NCBI RefSeq assembly: GCF_016598615.1
Contig: NZ_CP066831.1
Span: 9,424,001-9,488,000 of the forward strand
Direction of reading: 5' to 3'
From: Streptomyces liliifuscus
GTDB taxonomy: Bacteria > Actinomycetota > Actinomycetes > Streptomycetales > Streptomycetaceae
Length of the DNA: 64,000 nucleotides
This document shows positions 8,019 to 15,325 of the stretch, piece by piece (within the stretch, counting starts at the first letter, position 1; the number at the start of each line of letters is the position of its first letter). The notes under the pieces are model-generated. The model saw only the letters and a program-made list of their open reading frames with translations, did no database searches and was not told the origin of the DNA. The translations under genes and the position numbers were made by a program.

Positions 8019-8233
8019 CGCAGCCCCGCGTTTCTCAGAGCCTGATGGGCCTCGGTGACGAGCCGGACCTCATCGTCCTCGACGACAAGGACGGCCATCA
8101 GGTCATCGTTCTCGGCACGGCTGTTGCGATCAGCCTGTGCGGCTCCGACCAGGCCACCCTCGACAAGCTCGCCGACGTCACCGCGCAGGCCGCCGCCAAC
8201 CACCGGGCCCGCGCCCTCCAGGTGGTGGCGTGA
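8015..8233 (+). CDS. Small hypothetical protein (72 aa)
   Basis: GTG 8015 overlaps the previous stop. A strand-rich start (DLIVLDDKDGHQVIVLG) is followed by a helix (DQATLDKLADVTAQAAANHR). No family recognised; part of the co-translated early run. Confidence 0.6.
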   Translation: MTQPRVSQSLMGLGDEPDLIVLDDKDGHQVIVLGTAVAISLCGSDQATLDKLADVTAQAAANHRARALQVVA

Positions 8234-8234
8234 C

Positions 8235-8438
8235 ATGGCGACCGTCGTGGAGCCGCGCCGGCTGGAGGACCTCGAAGAGGCCTCACTGGTAGCCGTCGAG
8301 CTGGAGTGGCAGCGGCGGGCCCGCGGACTGAAGCCGTGGACCACCGCCGAATACCTGGACGCCGTCGACAAGGTCCACGTCCGGTACGCGAACTTCCGCC
8401 GCTGGCGGCTCACCCACCCGCAGGGAGTGGCGTCGTGA
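8235..8438 (+). CDS. Small hypothetical protein (67 aa)
   Basis: ATG 8235 lies one base after the previous stop. The basic, Trp-containing C-terminal half (KVHVRYANFRRWRLTHP) could bind nucleic acid, but nothing more specific can be said. It ends in a GTGA overlap with the next gene. Confidence 0.6.
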   Translation: MATVVEPRRLEDLEEASLVAVELEWQRRARGLKPWTTAEYLDAVDKVHVRYANFRRWRLTHPQGVAS

Positions 8439-8599
8439 CCGGCCCGCCACCGTCCATGGACGCGCTCCTCGCCACCGGCGCCGTCGTCCTGGTGCCCGGC
8501 CTTCTCCACTGGCTCGGCATCCCCGAGTCGCAGGAAACGGAGCCGGAAGAGACATGGGAGCAGCTCTGCGTGCGCCTCAACAGTGAGGCCGCGTCGTGA
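8435..8599 (+). CDS. Small hypothetical protein with hydrophobic segment
   Basis: A 54-residue peptide from GTG 8435 with one hydrophobic stretch, MDALLATGAVVLVPGLLHWL, long enough for a membrane segment, and an acidic tail (QETEPEETWEQL). It overlaps both neighbours by four bases. Confidence 0.55.
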   Translation: MTGPPPSMDALLATGAVVLVPGLLHWLGIPESQETEPEETWEQLCVRLNSEAAS

Positions 8600-8886
8600 G
8601 CGGCCGGGAGATCGAGTCGCGGGCCGCGCTGTTCATCCCCCGACTCAAGCCGGCTGAGCAGCAGAAGCGGGACCGTGCCGCCGCCGTTCACGTCGCCGAC
8701 CGGGTCGCGGCCGAGCATCCGCACCCGCTCGACGACGACTACCCACAGCTCGCCGGCCAGGCCATCGCCTGCGACTCGGCCGTGCAGGACGACGTCCGTT
8801 TCCTCCTTACCGTCATCGGCCTCCTTGAGGCCGACCTGGACGAGGCCAAAACCGTCAACGCCCGTCTGAAAGGAGGCCAGCCGTGA
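8596..8886 (+). CDS. Hypothetical protein (96 aa)
   Basis: GTG 8596. The protein is charged and helical; the C-terminal part (DVRFLLTVIGLLEADLDEAK) has heptad spacing that suggests a coiled coil. Function unknown. Confidence 0.65.
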   Translation: MSGREIESRAALFIPRLKPAEQQKRDRAAAVHVADRVAAEHPHPLDDDYPQLAGQAIACDSAVQDDVRFLLTVIGLLEADLDEAKTVNARLKGGQP

Positions 8887-8993
8887 TCGAGACGCTCGCC
8901 CTCTGTATCGCCCCGTTCGTCCTGCTGGCCGCCTTCGTGGCTGGCGTCATCCACACCTTCCGCGTGACCGACGACATTGAGGAGGGGCAGTGA
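8883..8993 (+). CDS. Small membrane protein (36 aa)
   Basis: GTG 8883 to TGA 8993. Nearly the whole peptide is one hydrophobic helix (LALCIAPFVLLAAFVAGVI) followed by an acidic tail DDIEEGQ. It overlaps the genes on both sides by GTGA and is too short for most gene callers. Confidence 0.6.
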   Translation: MIETLALCIAPFVLLAAFVAGVIHTFRVTDDIEEGQ

Positions 8994-9364
8994 GTACACA
9001 GACCCTGACCGAGGTATCCGAGCCCACCGCCGCCGATGTGGCCGCAGTCCTCGACCTGGCGGCCGACCACATCGAGACGGTCGGCTACTGCAAGAGGTAC
9101 TTGTACAGCGTCCGTCAGGCCAGTGGCGGGATGGCGCTCGACAGGTGCCAGGTCGACGTCATCGGCGCGATCAACGTCGCTGTTCACGGCACCCCGCGGC
9201 ACGTCGGCGGCGACCCGCTCACCCGGCTTGCCGAGCAGGCGGTGGAGGCCCGCATCGAGGCTCCGTCGGTGGCGACCTGGTGCGACTACCCGGGTAACGG
9301 CAAAGACGCGGCCCTCGAACTGCTGCGGGATACCGCGGACGCACTTCGCGAGGTGGCGGCGTGA
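8990..9364 (+). CDS. DUF6197-like protein
   Basis: A 124-residue protein from GTG 8990. The layout DVAAVLDLAADHIETVGYCK, then AINVAVHG, then a C-terminal WCDYPGNGKDAALELLRDTA resembles the actinobacterial DUF6197 pattern (a helix, a Trp/Cys turn, then WNDxPGRT-like). A related protein is encoded at 45202-45717. Function of the family is unknown to me. Confidence 0.6.
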   Translation: MSTQTLTEVSEPTAADVAAVLDLAADHIETVGYCKRYLYSVRQASGGMALDRCQVDVIGAINVAVHGTPRHVGGDPLTRLAEQAVEARIEAPSVATWCDYPGNGKDAALELLRDTADALREVAA

Positions 9365-9690
9365 AGCGGGGCACGGGCCGGCGCCGGGCGGGCGCGGACA
9401 ACGTGCGGCTGCGGCAGGAAGTGGCGACCGTCCGCGCCGACCTCGCCTGGTACCGGAACCGCCTCATGGCCATCACCGCCCGCTGCCGCGCCCTGACCGC
9501 GCAGGCCGAGATCACCGACGGCGAGCGGCTCCTCGACAAGCAGCTCATCCACCGGCAGAAGACGGCGCTCCAGCAGAAGAACCAGCGCATCGCCGAGCTG
9601 GAGCGGCTGATCGAGGTGTCGAGCGAGGACACGCAGAAGATCCCCATCGTCACCGCGGCCGAGCCGGAACTCGCAGGCGCCACCACCTGA
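9361..9690 (+). CDS. Coiled-coil hypothetical protein
   Basis: A 109-residue protein from GTG 9361. It is highly charged with long helices (DNVRLRQEVATVRADLAWYR and LIHRQKTALQQKNQRIAELE) whose hydrophobic spacing indicates coiled coil. It is the last gene before two hairpins, so it closes this transcription unit. Confidence 0.65.
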   Translation: MKRGTGRRRAGADNVRLRQEVATVRADLAWYRNRLMAITARCRALTAQAEITDGERLLDKQLIHRQKTALQQKNQRIAELERLIEVSSEDTQKIPIVTAAEPELAGATT

Positions 9691-9691
9691 C

Positions 9692-9765
9692 TTGCCGGGC
9701 CGCCAGATGACACCGGCTCGCGGCCCGGCAACGCAAGAAACCCCCGCCTGGGGCTAACAGGCGGG
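9692..9765. terminator. Two consecutive perfect hairpins
   Basis: TTGCCGGGCCGC (9692-9703) pairs perfectly with GCGGCCCGGCAA (9720-9731). Twelve bases on, CCCGCCTG (9743-9750) pairs with CAGGCGGG (9758-9765) around a 7-base loop. They sit in the gap after the gene ending at 9690. No T run follows, as is common for Streptomyces terminators. Confidence 0.6.
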
Positions 9766-9799
9766 AGTCCACCAGCAGCATCCCACGGAAGGGAATCCC

Positions 9800-10138
9800 G
9801 TGAACGCTTCCACCCACGAGGTGAAGGCCACCCGGACGGCAACACCCGTCCTTGTCTTGGCGATCGAGCCCGTGCCCGGTCTGCGGGTGTACGAGGAGCC
9901 GGAAGAGCTCCGCCACCCGGACGGCAAGAGCCACCCGTGGCGGCTCGGCCACCACTCCGGACTCGCGATGGCCGCCTTCACGAGCCAGGAGGACGCCATC
10001 AACGGCGCCCACCAGGTTGCCGACTGCGCCGACTGGACGCGGCCCGCCACCGAGCTTCGCACCGACCCCGGCTTCGACCTGACCGGCTACTACGACCGGC
10101 TCATGGAGAAGACCAGCGGCCTGCTCATCGCCAACTGA
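9800..10138 (+). CDS. Hypothetical protein (112 aa)
   Basis: GTG 9800, preceded by GGAAGGGAA. A strand-rich protein (PVLVLAIEPVPGLRVYEEPE) ending in a short helix. It stands alone between two hairpin-containing gaps, so it may have its own promoter or rely on processing of a longer transcript. No family recognised. Confidence 0.6.
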   Translation: MNASTHEVKATRTATPVLVLAIEPVPGLRVYEEPEELRHPDGKSHPWRLGHHSGLAMAAFTSQEDAINGAHQVADCADWTRPATELRTDPGFDLTGYYDRLMEKTSGLLIAN

Positions 10139-10160
10139 CCAACCCCATAGACGCGGCGTT

Positions 10161-10233
10161 GAGCGCTTCCCCCAAGCGCTCCGCCGCAGCCGAGGCGCCG
10201 CCCCATCCCACCCCCCCCGGCGGGGCGGCGCCT
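10161..10233. terminator. Two perfect GC hairpins in tandem
   Basis: GAGCGCTT (10161-10168) pairs with AAGCGCTC (10174-10181) around CCCCC, with GCGGCG/CGCCGC flanks extending the stem. AGGCGCCGCCCC (10193-10204) pairs with GGGGCGGCGCCT (10222-10233). They follow the gene ending at 10138. Confidence 0.55.
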
Positions 10234-10260
10234 GGCACCCCTTACCTGAAAGCGAGTCAC

Positions 10261-10593
10261 ATGAGTACCGAAAGCACCACAGAAACCGCGCGGCACGTGT
10301 TGTGGCACTACGGCCACCGCGGCGGCTACCGGCCTGGCCGCTTCACCCAACTTCTGATGCAGGCCATCGTCGCCGCCGACGTCACCCACACCGCCCGGCT
10401 CGCCAGCGCCTACCCCGAGCTCGTCGAAGCCATGAACCTCGCCGCCAATCGTGAGGACGGTATCGCCCAGCTGAAGAAGACCGCTGGCCTCGCGTGCATC
10501 CGCTGCGGCGACGAGGACGGCCCCTTCGCCGGGGCGCCTCACCAACCACTGTGCGAGCCCTGCGCCCGCCCCATGCCCCTGGACGCCGCGTGA
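10261..10593 (+). CDS. Hypothetical protein with C-terminal zinc-knuckle
   Basis: A 110-residue protein from ATG 10261. The N-terminal part is helical (HVLWHYGHRGGYRPGRFTQL); the C terminus holds ACIRCGDEDG and LCEPCARP, two Cys-x2-Cys pairs that probably bind zinc. It overlaps the RecE-like gene by GTGA, so it may be expressed with the recombination genes. Confidence 0.65.
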   Translation: MSTESTTETARHVLWHYGHRGGYRPGRFTQLLMQAIVAADVTHTARLASAYPELVEAMNLAANREDGIAQLKKTAGLACIRCGDEDGPFAGAPHQPLCEPCARPMPLDAA

Positions 10594-11459
10594 CCGCCGC
10601 GGTGGAGGTCGAAGCCCCGAAGATCGTCGACGGCCTGTCCGCCGAGAAGTACCACGCAGACAAGACGTCGGTCTCCTCGTCAGGCCTGCGAGCACTCCTC
10701 GCCCCGGGCTGCCCTGCCCAGTTCAAGTACGACCGCGATCACCCGCAGGCGCCGAAGCGCGAGTTCGATCTCGGCAACGCCGTCCACACGGCGGTGCTGG
10801 GGGAGGGCCACGACATCGTCGAGATCGTCGGCTTCACCGACTACAAGAAGGCCGACGCCCGCGCCCTGCGAGACGACGCCTACGCCGCCGACAAGGTGCC
10901 GCTCCTGCCGAAGGAAAAGGTCCAGGTCGACGCGATGGCGAAGGCGGTCCGCGAACACCGGGACGCTGGTCCGTTGTTGGCGCCCGGCGTGGGCCGCCCG
11001 GAGCGGTCGATCTACTGGACCGACCCGGCCACCGGTGTCCGCTGTCGGGTCCGGCCGGACTGGCTGATCGTCCGGCCGGAGATCACGGCCATCGTCGACT
11101 TCAAGACCACGACCGACGCCAACCCTGAAGCGTGCAGCAAGGCCATCGAGTCGTACAGCTACCACCAACAAGGCGCCCTGTACATCGACGGTGTCCAGGC
11201 TGCCGGGCTCGCCCCCGAGGGCGCCCGATTCTTCTTCGTCTTCCAGTCCAAGAAGGCCCCCTACCTGATCACGGTCCGCGAACTGAAGGACCAAGACCAG
11301 GACATCGGCCGGGCCCGCAACGAACGCGCACTCCGCATCTACGCGGACTGCGTCGCCAACGACGACTGGCCCGACTGGACGGGCCCCGTCGACACCATCC
11401 CCCAGCTCGGAATGCCGAGCTGGCCCACCCTCCGACAGGCCGAGGAGTACTTGTCTTGA
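10590..11459 (+). CDS. RecE-like PD-(D/E)XK exonuclease
   Basis: A 289-residue protein from GTG 10590. EFDLGNAVHTAVLGEG (about 52-67) is the conserved entry helix of the RecE/Cas4-like nuclease fold. The active-site core is visible as IVDFKTT with Asp170 and Lys172, followed by the YHQQGALYIDG motif. The family degrades one strand of double-stranded DNA ends to expose single strands for a partner annealase. The RecT gene follows directly, overlapping by TTGA, so the two form a RecET-type recombination pair. Confidence 0.88.
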   Translation: MTAAVEVEAPKIVDGLSAEKYHADKTSVSSSGLRALLAPGCPAQFKYDRDHPQAPKREFDLGNAVHTAVLGEGHDIVEIVGFTDYKKADARALRDDAYAADKVPLLPKEKVQVDAMAKAVREHRDAGPLLAPGVGRPERSIYWTDPATGVRCRVRPDWLIVRPEITAIVDFKTTTDANPEACSKAIESYSYHQQGALYIDGVQAAGLAPEGARFFFVFQSKKAPYLITVRELKDQDQDIGRARNERALRIYADCVANDDWPDWTGPVDTIPQLGMPSWPTLRQAEEYLS

Positions 11460-12337
11460 CCAGCAACGAGATCGCCACCCGCGACGAGCAGGCCGTGGCC
11501 GTACCGGCAGCCGCCCCCGCCAACCAGCCTATTGAGTCGAGCCTGGAGAAGTGGGCGCGCGAAGCCTCCGCTATTTCCGGCATCGCCAACGCCATCGCCG
11601 GTACCAGCCTCGCCGGCGCCTACCGCGGCAAGCGGGACGAGATCGTCGCCGTCGTCCTCGCCGGACACGAGCTCGGCCTGAAGCCGATGACCTCACTGAA
11701 GTCGATCGACGTCATCAACAACCAGCCAGCCCTGCGCGCCCACGCCATGCGCGGCATCGTCCTCAAGCAGGGGCACGAGGTCGAACTCGTCGAATCCACC
11801 GACACCTACTGCAAGATGCGGGGCCGCAGGAAGGGCGCCGAAAGGTGGCAGGAGGTCGAGTGGGACACCGCCCGCGCGACCCAGATGGGCCTGATCAATA
11901 AGTCTGAGTGGAAGAAGCAGCCGAAGACGATGCTGATCGCCCGCGCCACGGGCGAGATCTGCCGCCTCGTCGCCGCCGATGCGCTGCACGGAATGCCCTA
12001 CGTCGCCGAGGAGCTCGACGGCTACGTCCACGGCGAGGTCGTCCAGCCGAAGCGAGCCCCGCTGTCCGTCGCCGCCCTTACCGGCACCTCTGCCCCGACC
12101 CCCGAGGAGGCACCGGCCGGCAACCGGGACGTGGTCGACGTCGACACGGACGACGAGCACGCAGCCGCCATCCAGGAACTGCGGAACTTCGGCGAGGACG
12201 AGGGCGTCGAGGACGTCGATCTCCTCGCCTACGAGGCCCTCGGCGCACCCGTCGAGCACGTCTCCGCGCAGGCGATCCGCGACCTCGTCGCCAAGCTCCG
12301 CACCGCCGCGGCGAACCAGACGGCAGGTGCCGCATGA
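11456..12337 (+). CDS. recT: RecT-family single-strand annealing protein
   Basis: A 293-residue protein from TTG 11456, overlapping the nuclease gene. Residues about 55-200 carry the RecT-like core, including EIVAVVLAGHELGLKPMTSL, INNQPALRAHAMRG and TMLIARATGEICRLVAADAL. RecT proteins coat single-stranded DNA and promote annealing with the cognate exonuclease. The C-terminal third is acidic and probably flexible. The N-terminal start is supported by the overlap; an internal start would lose conserved residues. Confidence 0.87.
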   Translation: MTSNEIATRDEQAVAVPAAAPANQPIESSLEKWAREASAISGIANAIAGTSLAGAYRGKRDEIVAVVLAGHELGLKPMTSLKSIDVINNQPALRAHAMRGIVLKQGHEVELVESTDTYCKMRGRRKGAERWQEVEWDTARATQMGLINKSEWKKQPKTMLIARATGEICRLVAADALHGMPYVAEELDGYVHGEVVQPKRAPLSVAALTGTSAPTPEEAPAGNRDVVDVDTDDEHAAAIQELRNFGEDEGVEDVDLLAYEALGAPVEHVSAQAIRDLVAKLRTAAANQTAGAA

Positions 12338-12957
12338 GCATCAACCACCGCGCCGAAGCCGAACGTCGGCTGCTCATGGCCTGGGAGGAAGACAGCACGC
12401 CTGAGCGGAACGCACACCTGGTCGCCGAGGCCCAGGTCCACGCCACTCTCGCCCGCGACGAGGAGCAGGCGGCCCGCACTTCCGACATGCGGGACGCGCT
12501 CCGGCTCCTGCGAGGCCGCGAGTACGACGTCCGCAAGCTCGTCTCCACCCACATCGCGAAAGCCCTCGCCAGCCGGGAGCCGAACCGCTGGAAGGCCGGG
12601 CGTGAACTCGCTCAGGCCCTCGACATGGCCGACTGCAACATGGACGAGGCCATCGACGCCCGACTCTCCGACGACGGCTGGGACCCCCGCTCCGCATACA
12701 ACTCCCCGGCGTCCCTCGTGCCCTCCGATGACCCGTGGTCGGCGAAGCCAGACATCACCGCCGAGGTCCCGGAGCCCGTGCGTCGGGTCCTCGGCGAGTA
12801 CCTGGCCGCCGCACTCCTCAGCAAGGGCGACGCCCAGGGCGTCGCCCAGACGATCACCTTCGCCCTGAAGCACGTGGGCGCCGACCTCACCGGCGACATC
12901 GAGAAGCGCATCAGCGACATCGCCCTCGGCCGCGACCCCTCCGATCCGCCCTTCTAG
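12334..12957 (+). CDS. Hypothetical protein downstream of recT
   Basis: A 207-residue protein starting in an ATGA overlap with recT. It is mostly helical; DVRKLVSTHIAKALASREPN and EPVRRVLGEYLAAALLSKGD are its most structured-looking parts. Genes in this position often assist recombination or encode single-strand-binding functions, but no such domain is recognisable. A strong hairpin follows. Confidence 0.65.
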   Translation: MSINHRAEAERRLLMAWEEDSTPERNAHLVAEAQVHATLARDEEQAARTSDMRDALRLLRGREYDVRKLVSTHIAKALASREPNRWKAGRELAQALDMADCNMDEAIDARLSDDGWDPRSAYNSPASLVPSDDPWSAKPDITAEVPEPVRRVLGEYLAAALLSKGDAQGVAQTITFALKHVGADLTGDIEKRISDIALGRDPSDPPF

Positions 12958-12968
12958 CCCACCCCGAT

Positions 12969-13005
12969 CGGGAGCCGCCGCGGCCCGAACCTGCGGCGGC
13001 TCCCG
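12969..13005. terminator. Perfect 13-bp hairpin after the recombination genes
   Basis: CGGGAGCCGCCGC (12969-12981) pairs with GCGGCGGCTCCCG (12993-13005) around an 11-base loop, in the short gap before the Bro-N gene. Confidence 0.6.
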
Positions 13006-13025
13006 GAACCCAGGAGACCACAGCC

Positions 13026-13715
13026 ATGAACATCGAACGCTTCACCAACGGTGAGTTCGGGATTGAACTCATCCCCGCGGGAGACAGCTTCCGAGTCGCC
13101 GCGCCCGGACTCGCACGAGGGCTCGGCCATCGGGACGCCTTCAACATGCTCGCGTCGATGCCAGAGAACGAGACAGGGTCCTGTCTAGTCAGTACCCCTG
13201 GCGGTGACCAGCAGGTTCGCTACGTCACCGAGCCGGGTCTGTACCGCTGCATCGGCCAGCGCCAAGGCGGTCGCGTCAAGAACCCGGAGACCCGTGCCCA
13301 AGTTGAGCGTTTCCAGCACTGGATCTTCCACGAGGTGCTCCCCGCCCTCCGCAAGCACGGTCGGTACGAGATCGGCGGCGGCCAGGTTCACGACTCCCTG
13401 CCGACGACTCTGACGTGGGACCGTGCCGCCGCGATCGGCCGCGCCCACCACGGGCTCGGTATGAACGTTCGCGACTTCCGCCGCATGCTCGTCGCCGGCG
13501 GAATCCTCAAGGCGAACAAGGACCCACGCGCCGCCTACGAGGACCTGTTCTGGCCCACAGACACGCGCTGGGAGATCCACTCCCACGCCTTGCAGTACCT
13601 CGTTGGCGCTGCCCTCGTGACCGCACGCCGCTTGCAGGAGCAGGCCCGCAACGTGCAGACCCTCATTGAGCTGGACAGCATCGGCCGCGAGTTCCCCGGG
13701 GGTGGGGTTCGGTGA
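13026..13715 (+). CDS. Bro-N family antirepressor-like protein
   Basis: A 229-residue protein. The N-terminal Bro-N domain (about 1-110) shows ERFTNGEFGIELIP, AAPGLARGLGH, GLYRCIGQRQGG and FQHWIFHEVLPALRKHGRYE, the last being the domain's hallmark closing helix. The C-terminal region (about 125-215) resembles KilA-C-like DNA-binding modules. Phage proteins of this kind often counter repressors or tune early gene expression. The start follows CAGGAGACC by 7 bases. Confidence 0.85.
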   Translation: MNIERFTNGEFGIELIPAGDSFRVAAPGLARGLGHRDAFNMLASMPENETGSCLVSTPGGDQQVRYVTEPGLYRCIGQRQGGRVKNPETRAQVERFQHWIFHEVLPALRKHGRYEIGGGQVHDSLPTTLTWDRAAAIGRAHHGLGMNVRDFRRMLVAGGILKANKDPRAAYEDLFWPTDTRWEIHSHALQYLVGAALVTARRLQEQARNVQTLIELDSIGREFPGGGVR

Positions 13716-14056
13716 CCGCGCTGCAGCCTGCCTTGGACGGCAGCATCCCGGAGCCCCGCAGGACGGCCGCCCGCCGTCAGGCCGAGGACTACGAGACGTG
13801 GCTCGCCGAAGTCTGGCCCAAGTTCCTCGACGCCGCCGCGTCCGGACGCACCTTCACCTGCTACGAGATCGCCGACACCCACCGACTCCCCGACCCGCCT
13901 AACCCGCAAGCCCACTGGGGGCGGCTCATGACGCTCCTCAAGGACGAGGGCTACGTGCGGACCGCCGGCTGGGCCTGCTCCAACCGGCCCACCGCCCACC
14001 ACAGCGGAGTACGGACCTGGCGCGGGACTGCCGCAGCACGGAGGGCCGCCGCGTGA
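13712..14056 (+). CDS. Winged-helix-like hypothetical protein
   Basis: A 114-residue protein from GTG 13712. FTCYEIADTHRLPDPPNPQA then HWGRLMTLLKDEGYVRTAGW has the look of a small winged helix that senses no obvious ligand; phage endonuclease-inhibitor-like and NinX-like proteins share such layouts, but I cannot assign one. Confidence 0.6.
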   Translation: MTALQPALDGSIPEPRRTAARRQAEDYETWLAEVWPKFLDAAASGRTFTCYEIADTHRLPDPPNPQAHWGRLMTLLKDEGYVRTAGWACSNRPTAHHSGVRTWRGTAAARRAAA

Positions 14057-14163
14057 ACGACACCGCCCGCTTCCTCTTCGCCCTCGCCGCATGCATCGGC
14101 GTTGCCGCTATCGCTTTCGCGCTCATCGTCCGGCCCGCCCGCAACACCGGGAGGCGGACGTGA
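14053..14163 (+). CDS. Small membrane protein (36 aa)
   Basis: GTG 14053 to TGA 14163, overlapping genes on both sides. One hydrophobic helix (FLFALAACIGVAAIAFALIV) is followed by a basic tail (RPARNTGRRT), predicting an N-out single-pass membrane peptide. Confidence 0.6.
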   Translation: MNDTARFLFALAACIGVAAIAFALIVRPARNTGRRT

Positions 14164-14453
14164 TGGGCGAGGTCACCCCCGAGCAGATCGACGGCCTGGT
14201 CAACGCCTGGCTGTGGGGCGTCGACCAGGCCGACACCTACGGGCCCGGCGTGGTGTTCGTCGCAGTCGTCGCCATCGCATGGCGGGCGCTCAACCGGGCC
14301 GCCCGGTGCGTCGAACGGATCCGCCACCGGGTCGAACTCGGTCGGCAACTCGCGGACGAACGGCGGCAGATGGCCGAACGCTCCGCCGCTCTCGACACCT
14401 GCAACGCCATCCTGCGCGCCACCCAGACCCGAGAGGAGACCGACCAGCCATGA
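14163..14453 (+). CDS. Membrane-anchored coiled-coil protein
   Basis: A 96-residue protein from ATG 14163, sharing a base with the previous stop. A hydrophobic segment (GVVFVAVVAIAWRAL) is followed by a charged helix (VELGRQLADERRQMAERSAA). It follows another small membrane protein directly; together they could form a small membrane complex. Function unknown. Confidence 0.6.
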   Translation: MGEVTPEQIDGLVNAWLWGVDQADTYGPGVVFVAVVAIAWRALNRAARCVERIRHRVELGRQLADERRQMAERSAALDTCNAILRATQTREETDQP

Positions 14454-15325
14454 CCACCGCCGTCCGCGAAGCGCCCCACCACCGCAACCTCACCTGTGTC
14501 AAGGAATACCGCTGCCGTCGCCCCGGCTGCCTTGCCCGCAGCGCCGAATACGACCGCACCCGAACCCGGCTCGTCGCCTACGGGCGCTGGCAGCCCTTCA
14601 CCGACGCCGAACCCGTCCGCCGTCATGTCCGCATGCTTGGCAGTTACGGCATCGGCTGGCAGCGCGTAAGCCGGCTCTCCGGCGTCTCCAACGGAGGCAT
14701 GTCCCGACTCCTGTACGGCGACTACAGCCGAGGCCGCCAGCCCTCGAAGCGGGTGCGCACCCAGACCGCCGACCGCATCTACACGGTCCGCGCCGACATC
14801 GGCAATGTCGCACCCACAGCACTCGTCGACGGAACCGGCACCCGCCGGCGCATCCAAGCGCTCGTCGCCAACGGTTGGCCCCAGATGCGCCTCGGCGTCG
14901 AACTCGACCTCAACCACTACCGCATGATCTGGGAACGCGCCCGCAGTGAGATGGTCACCGGCGCGAGCGCCCGTCAAGTCCTCGACCTCTACAGCCAGCT
15001 ATGGAACGTCGACCCGGCCAGCCGCGGCATCGCACCCCGCTACATCGCCCAGGCAAAGCGGATCGCCAAGGTCAACGGCTGGGCCCCGCCCGGCGCGTGG
15101 GACGACGACTACATCGACAGCCCCTCCGCAGAGCCGGACCTCGGCGACGACGTCGACCGGTACACGGCCATCGCCGAAGACGCCCGCTGGCTCATCGGCG
15201 AGCAGAACTACACCGTCCCGCAGGCCGCCCACCGGCTCGGCATCACCAGCGAACACCTGTACCGCGCCCTCCGGGAACGGCCCGAGGCGGACGCGGCCGG
15301 GCAGGCAGAGGCGGTGGCCGCATGA
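14450..15325 (+). CDS. Helix-turn-helix DNA-binding protein
   Basis: A 291-residue protein. An N-terminal Cys cluster (CVKEYRCRRPGC) may bind zinc. GIGWQRVSRLSGVSNGGMSR (about 67-86) and YTVPQAAHRLGITSEHLYRA (about 259-278) are both good helix-turn-helix candidates, one at each end. It overlaps the methyltransferase gene by four bases, so it could regulate it or direct it to DNA; this is inference from position. Confidence 0.65.
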   Translation: MTTAVREAPHHRNLTCVKEYRCRRPGCLARSAEYDRTRTRLVAYGRWQPFTDAEPVRRHVRMLGSYGIGWQRVSRLSGVSNGGMSRLLYGDYSRGRQPSKRVRTQTADRIYTVRADIGNVAPTALVDGTGTRRRIQALVANGWPQMRLGVELDLNHYRMIWERARSEMVTGASARQVLDLYSQLWNVDPASRGIAPRYIAQAKRIAKVNGWAPPGAWDDDYIDSPSAEPDLGDDVDRYTAIAEDARWLIGEQNYTVPQAAHRLGITSEHLYRALRERPEADAAGQAEAVAA